From contig DATDRM010000371.1 in assembly GCA_035291705.1 (NCBI GenBank), positions 1 through 18,414 of the forward strand: a stretch of 18,414 nt of DNA. Reading direction: 5' to 3'. The notes under the pieces were generated by a model. That model made no database searches. It worked only from the letters and a program-made list of their open reading frames with translations, and was not told the origin of the DNA. Positions 15,533 through 18,414 of the stretch are shown here, one piece after another. A program made the translations under genes and the position numbers. How positions within the stretch are numbered: the stretch's first letter is position 1; each line of letters starts with the position of its first letter. This DNA comes from DATDRM01 sp035291705 (GTDB taxonomy: Bacteria; Chloroflexota; Anaerolineae; Anaerolineales; UBA4823).

Positions 15533-15570
15533 CATTGTAAGAAAATCGGTGTTTTTTGTGTGTTGTTAGA

Positions 15571-16305
15571 CTACTTCCTACCTACTGGCAACAGGCATAG
15601 CGGATGCTCGTCCACCGGCAACGCCAGGACTTTCTTCACTTCGTCATCCCTAAACGCGCCAATAATAACCGTGCCCAGCCCGAGCGACTCGGCCTGCAAG
15701 GCTACGTTTTGAGCAACGCTGCCGACCTCCATGTGGACGTAGCGCTCGGCACGCTCACCATATTTGTGGGCAGTGCGTTCGTACACCGCGGTCAAGACGA
15801 TGATTACTGCCGCCTGGCGCAGCGATTCCTGCCCGAGGGATGCCGAGCTTAATTCTTCTTGTATATCCCCTTTGGCTCGGCACAGTAAAGCGTGCTCGCT
15901 GGGGAGGTAATGATAGATCCCCACCGCGAGTTCTGCCACCTCCCAGCTCACGAGATAGACTTCCAGCGGGTAGAGCGCCCCGGCTGAAGGCGTCGTGCGC
16001 TGCCCTTGCGGGCCAGTCACCCCCTGTGCGGCGCACAGCAACTGCCCCACCTCCGCCAACGTCAACTCCCCCCGCTGGTACTCCCGCAGTGAGCGGCGCT
16101 TATGCAAAGCTTCTTCGATCGAAGTATTGCTATCAGATACCGGGTCGGGCAATTCGATGCGCTCCCCATCCATCCGCGCCGGCTTCGGGGCCTCCCGCCT
16201 GAAACGTGTGAACATAAGCTCTCCTACTCCTATTAGAACGATCGAGAATCCAATCCTGATCACCCACTTCCTATTCGTCTTGTTTCTCTGTTCATTATTG
16301 TCCAC
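15571..16305 (-). CDS. Membrane-anchored SagB/ThcOx-type nitroreductase family protein
   Basis: FMN-dependent oxidoreductase fold of the SagB/ThcOx branch of the nitroreductase superfamily, 244 residues from the chosen start. An N-terminal hydrophobic segment (about 14-32) flanked by basic residues should anchor it in the membrane. Family blocks: RRSLREY (70-76, flavin phosphate contact), PSAGALYPLE (106-115), HMEVGSVAQN (191-200) and GLGTVIIGAF (209-218). SagB-like enzymes oxidise peptide azolines, but stand-alone members of this kind have no known substrate, and no precursor peptide, cyclodehydratase or YcaO gene is visible. The GTG at 16305 overlaps the transporter gene by 11 nt and has GGAG 8 nt ahead; an ATG at 16380 would add 25 unlike-family residues and overlap by 86 nt. 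Probably cotranscribed with the transporter. Confidence 0.9.
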   Translation of the reverse strand: MDNNEQRNKTNRKWVIRIGFSIVLIGVGELMFTRFRREAPKPARMDGERIELPDPVSDSNTSIEEALHKRRSLREYQRGELTLAEVGQLLCAAQGVTGPQGQRTTPSAGALYPLEVYLVSWEVAELAVGIYHYLPSEHALLCRAKGDIQEELSSASLGQESLRQAAVIIVLTAVYERTAHKYGERAERYVHMEVGSVAQNVALQAESLGLGTVIIGAFRDDEVKKVLALPVDEHPLCLLPVGRK

Positions 16306-17674
16306 TGGGCGATCTCCGACGCGCCAGCTCCTCGCGTGCCTCTGTGTGTCGCTCCCGGCTGAGTGGGTAAAGGGAGGCAAACGCCACCCCGATTAAAAGG
16401 AAGACCGCCGGCACCGGGCCGGTCATCGTCTGGATGGCGCGCACCGCGCTGGGCGCCTGGACAGCAGCGTTGGAGATATAGCCGCTCCGGTCAAGGGTCA
16501 GCAACACCAGTGGCAGGGCGATCGACGAGGCGATCTTACGCAGCAGCGTCACCAGGCTGTAGAACATTCCTTCGTGGCGCAGGCCGGTCTCCAGCTCGTC
16601 CACCTCCACCGCATCGGGGATCATCGACCAGGGCAGCACATGCACCGCTCCCACCCCGACCCCCGCCAGTGAGGCTAATGCCAGAACCACCGCCAACCCC
16701 CAGGAAGGATCGATCACGATCAGCGTGATGATCACCCCACACAGAAAAACCATCCCAGTGATATAGGCCTTGCGCTTGTCCCAGCGGCGGGAGATCCACG
16801 CCCAGAAGGGCAGTGTCAGCAAGGCGGAGAGGAACACCGTCCCGGCAACGATATCACTTTGTTCTTCCAGATTCATGCGGTATTTTAGAAAGAACAGCAA
16901 CATACCCTGCACGATCTCCAACGCCGTCCAGGTGAACAGGAAGATACCCGCTGCGAACAGGAAGGGCTGGTTGCGGGCTGCTGCGCGCAGCGCGTCCTTG
17001 ATCTTCGGCTGCGGCTGGGACAGATACTCGGCTCGCTCGCGGGTCCCCAGAAAGGTCAAAAGCAACGGAAGGGCGCTTACCACGCCGAAGATCCCTCCAA
17101 CCAGCAGGATTTTCCCAGCGTTCTCTGGACGTAATGTCCCGATGATCGCCAGGGGGATAGTGAAGGCTGCCAGACCGCCAACGATCGAGAACGCCATGCG
17201 GTAGCTTGTCAAGGCTGTGCGCTCGTCGTAATCTGAGGTCAGCTCCGGAGTCAGGGCGTAGTAAGGCATGTAGACGAAGGTCGCTGCCCCATCATAGAAC
17301 AGGTAAGCCAGGGCGTAATAGACCGCCAGGCCATAAGGGTTGCTGATCGGTGGGACCCACCACAATAGGGTGAACGCTACTGCAAATGGGATGAAGCCGA
17401 ACAGCAGGAATGGCCGACGCCGTCCCCAACGGGTCCGGGTACGGTCAGAGAGATAGCCGATCAGCGGGTCGTTAATGTAATCCCAGCTGCGCCCGGCGAA
17501 GATTGCGACTGCAGCCAGGGCGGGTGCCAACCCGACCACATCGGTCAGGTAGATGGCGAATAAAACCCCGATCGTTGTGTCCGTCAGGCTAAAACCCAGG
17601 TCCCCCGCCCCGTAAATCAACTTGGTCTTACGCGTGAGCGGTTCTTCTCGTGTGGGTTTTGAACTTCCCTTCAT
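16295..17674 (-). CDS. GPH-family (MelB-like) sugar:cation symporter, MFS superfamily
   Basis: A 459-residue inner-membrane transporter with about twelve hydrophobic segments. The signature GRSWDYINDPLIGYLSDRTR begins at residue 61 and is followed by TRWGRRRPF; D65 and D69 correspond to the two aspartates of MelB (D55, D59) that bind the coupling cation and the sugar. The N-terminus (KTKLIYGAGDLGFSL, 17-30) is also typical. Members of this family import glycosides, pentosides or hexuronides with Na+ or H+; the substrate here is unknown. The ATG overlaps the upstream stop codon by 4 nt (ATGA) and has no good ribosome binding site, so it probably depends on coupling to the GNAT-like gene. It overlaps the nitroreductase gene at its 3' end. 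Confidence 0.93.
   Translation of the reverse strand: MKGSSKPTREEPLTRKTKLIYGAGDLGFSLTDTTIGVLFAIYLTDVVGLAPALAAVAIFAGRSWDYINDPLIGYLSDRTRTRWGRRRPFLLFGFIPFAVAFTLLWWVPPISNPYGLAVYYALAYLFYDGAATFVYMPYYALTPELTSDYDERTALTSYRMAFSIVGGLAAFTIPLAIIGTLRPENAGKILLVGGIFGVVSALPLLLTFLGTRERAEYLSQPQPKIKDALRAAARNQPFLFAAGIFLFTWTALEIVQGMLLFFLKYRMNLEEQSDIVAGTVFLSALLTLPFWAWISRRWDKRKAYITGMVFLCGVIITLIVIDPSWGLAVVLALASLAGVGVGAVHVLPWSMIPDAVEVDELETGLRHEGMFYSLVTLLRKIASSIALPLVLLTLDRSGYISNAAVQAPSAVRAIQTMTGPVPAVFLLIGVAFASLYPLSRERHTEAREELARRRSPSGQ
16314..16317 (-). promoter_or_regulatory. Ribosome binding site that fixes the nitroreductase start
   Basis: GGAG on the minus strand lies 8 nt before the GTG at 16305, inside the end of the transporter gene. 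It favours GTG 16305 over ATG 16380. Confidence 0.55.
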
Positions 17675-18414
17675 AACGCCCGTTTATAACTCCGATGACG
17701 TTTATACCACTGCACCCCGAGCGCTTCCATATCAGCACGGCTGGCGAGGTTTTTCTCGTTGACCTGCACAACTTCGATATGCTCGAAATCGAACGCCCGG
17801 ACGCTCTTTTCCAATTCGGCATATAACAAGGCGTTGCCGCCCAGCCCCTGGTAGGCTGGTAGTAAACCCACTCCATTGATATTAACCCATTTAGTCCGTT
17901 TTCGTTCCTGTAACAGGGTATACCAGCCAAACGGCCACAGCCGCCCGCCTGCCTTCTGCAATGCAGCTGATATGTCGTGGTAGGCAAAGATGAAACCCAC
18001 CACATCTTCCCCTTTCATCAACAGCTTGATCAAATGTGGATCAGCAATATCGATTAATGTCCCTGCGATAACCGCCATCTCCGCTTCCGAGGGTGGGTAG
18101 AAGGTGTGTGTCTCTGCGAAAGCCTGGGCATGCACCTTAGCTACCCGCGGCACCCATTGGCGCATCTCTGCTTTGGAAGCAAAGGTCATTACCCACAGGC
18201 CGCGCCGCGCCTTGACCTTCTCAGCGATAACGTTGATGCGTTCCGGGACCTGGTGGCTGATCGGCAGGTATCCGGAAAGGTGATCAATGTCTTTCTCAAG
18301 GCCGGTCGTCTCAAGGAAGGCATCGTAATAAGCGAAATTGTAGGGGATGCCCAGCGCGGGGCGGTGCTCGAAGCCCTCCACCAGGACTCCGCCACCGTCG
18401 GTGCCGATCAAGCC
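17671..18414 (-). CDS. GNAT-like N-acetyltransferase-fold protein, 5'-truncated by window edge
   Basis: The frame is open to the right edge, so at least 100 residues are probably missing; an apparent start at 18411 is TTG inside the gene. The visible 247 residues contain EGFEHRPALGIPYNF near the start, a basic middle segment, and a block NGVGLLPAYQGLGGN that resembles the GNAT acetyl-CoA loop (Q-x-L-G-G), followed by a helix and the C-terminus GVQWYKRHRSYKRAL. Related proteins of about 370-390 residues are usually called N-acetyltransferase or hypothetical, with no known substrate. Its TGA overlaps the start of the transporter gene, so it heads or belongs to the same transcription unit. Enzymatic activity is inferred from the fold only. 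Confidence 0.8.
   Translation of the reverse strand, partial: GLIGTDGGGVLVEGFEHRPALGIPYNFAYYDAFLETTGLEKDIDHLSGYLPISHQVPERINVIAEKVKARRGLWVMTFASKAEMRQWVPRVAKVHAQAFAETHTFYPPSEAEMAVIAGTLIDIADPHLIKLLMKGEDVVGFIFAYHDISAALQKAGGRLWPFGWYTLLQERKRTKWVNINGVGLLPAYQGLGGNALLYAELEKSVRAFDFEHIEVVQVNEKNLASRADMEALGVQWYKRHRSYKRAL

Noticed and set aside
15571..16305. SagB-like protein as part of a ribosomally made peptide cluster
   Set aside because: No precursor peptide, YcaO/cyclodehydratase or peptide exporter is visible in the window.
16306..16380. Longer nitroreductase beginning at ATG 16380
   Set aside because: It would overlap the transporter by 86 nt with residues that do not look like the family, while GTG 16305 has a well-placed ribosome binding site.

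Overview
The window looks like a bacterial chromosome segment of moderate GC content. Large multidomain signalling proteins, cyclase-AAA proteins of a type I associate with Chloroflexi, a methyltransferase plus BtrH_N/DUF4872-like pair, and a GPH sugar symporter together suggest a Chloroflexota bacterium, probably Anaerolineae-like. That assignment rests on remembered family resemblance, not on a marker gene. I see no rRNA, tRNA, CRISPR array, transposase or integrase, and no gene-free stretch longer than about 170 bases.

Left edge (1-1759, plus strand): the 3' part of a CUT2-type sugar ABC transporter operon, with an ATPase cut by the window edge and an XylH/MmsB-like permease. These genes look more AT-rich than the rest.

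Centre (1887-14905, minus strand): a tightly packed five-gene operon read from a good sigma70-type promoter at 14978-15005. In transcription order it encodes a class I SAM methyltransferase, a BtrH_N/DUF4872-like protein, a 2,521-residue soluble hybrid histidine kinase (TPR array, seven GAF, two PAS, HisKA/HATPase, two receivers), a stand-alone HPt protein, and a receiver protein with two class III cyclase domains, a STAND-type ATPase and one TPR. Junctions are -4, -1, +27 and +1 nt. The natural reading is a phosphorelay, kinase to receiver to HPt to receiver-cyclase, with a cyclic nucleotide as likely output. The two cyclase halves carry complementary active-site residues, as in mammalian soluble adenylyl cyclase. 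The kinase's TPR array and the cyclase's nearly missing TPR tail suggest one ancestral architecture redistributed over two genes.

Right of it (15073-15570, minus): a single-RRM RNA-binding protein gene with its own terminator, an extended -10 promoter and a leader containing a perfect 12-bp inverted repeat plus further repeat units that could form competing hairpins.

Right edge (15571-18414, minus): three overlapping genes, a GNAT-like protein cut by the window edge, a MelB-type GPH symporter, and a membrane-anchored SagB/ThcOx-type nitroreductase. They look like one transcription unit starting outside the window; its substrate cannot be read from the sequence.
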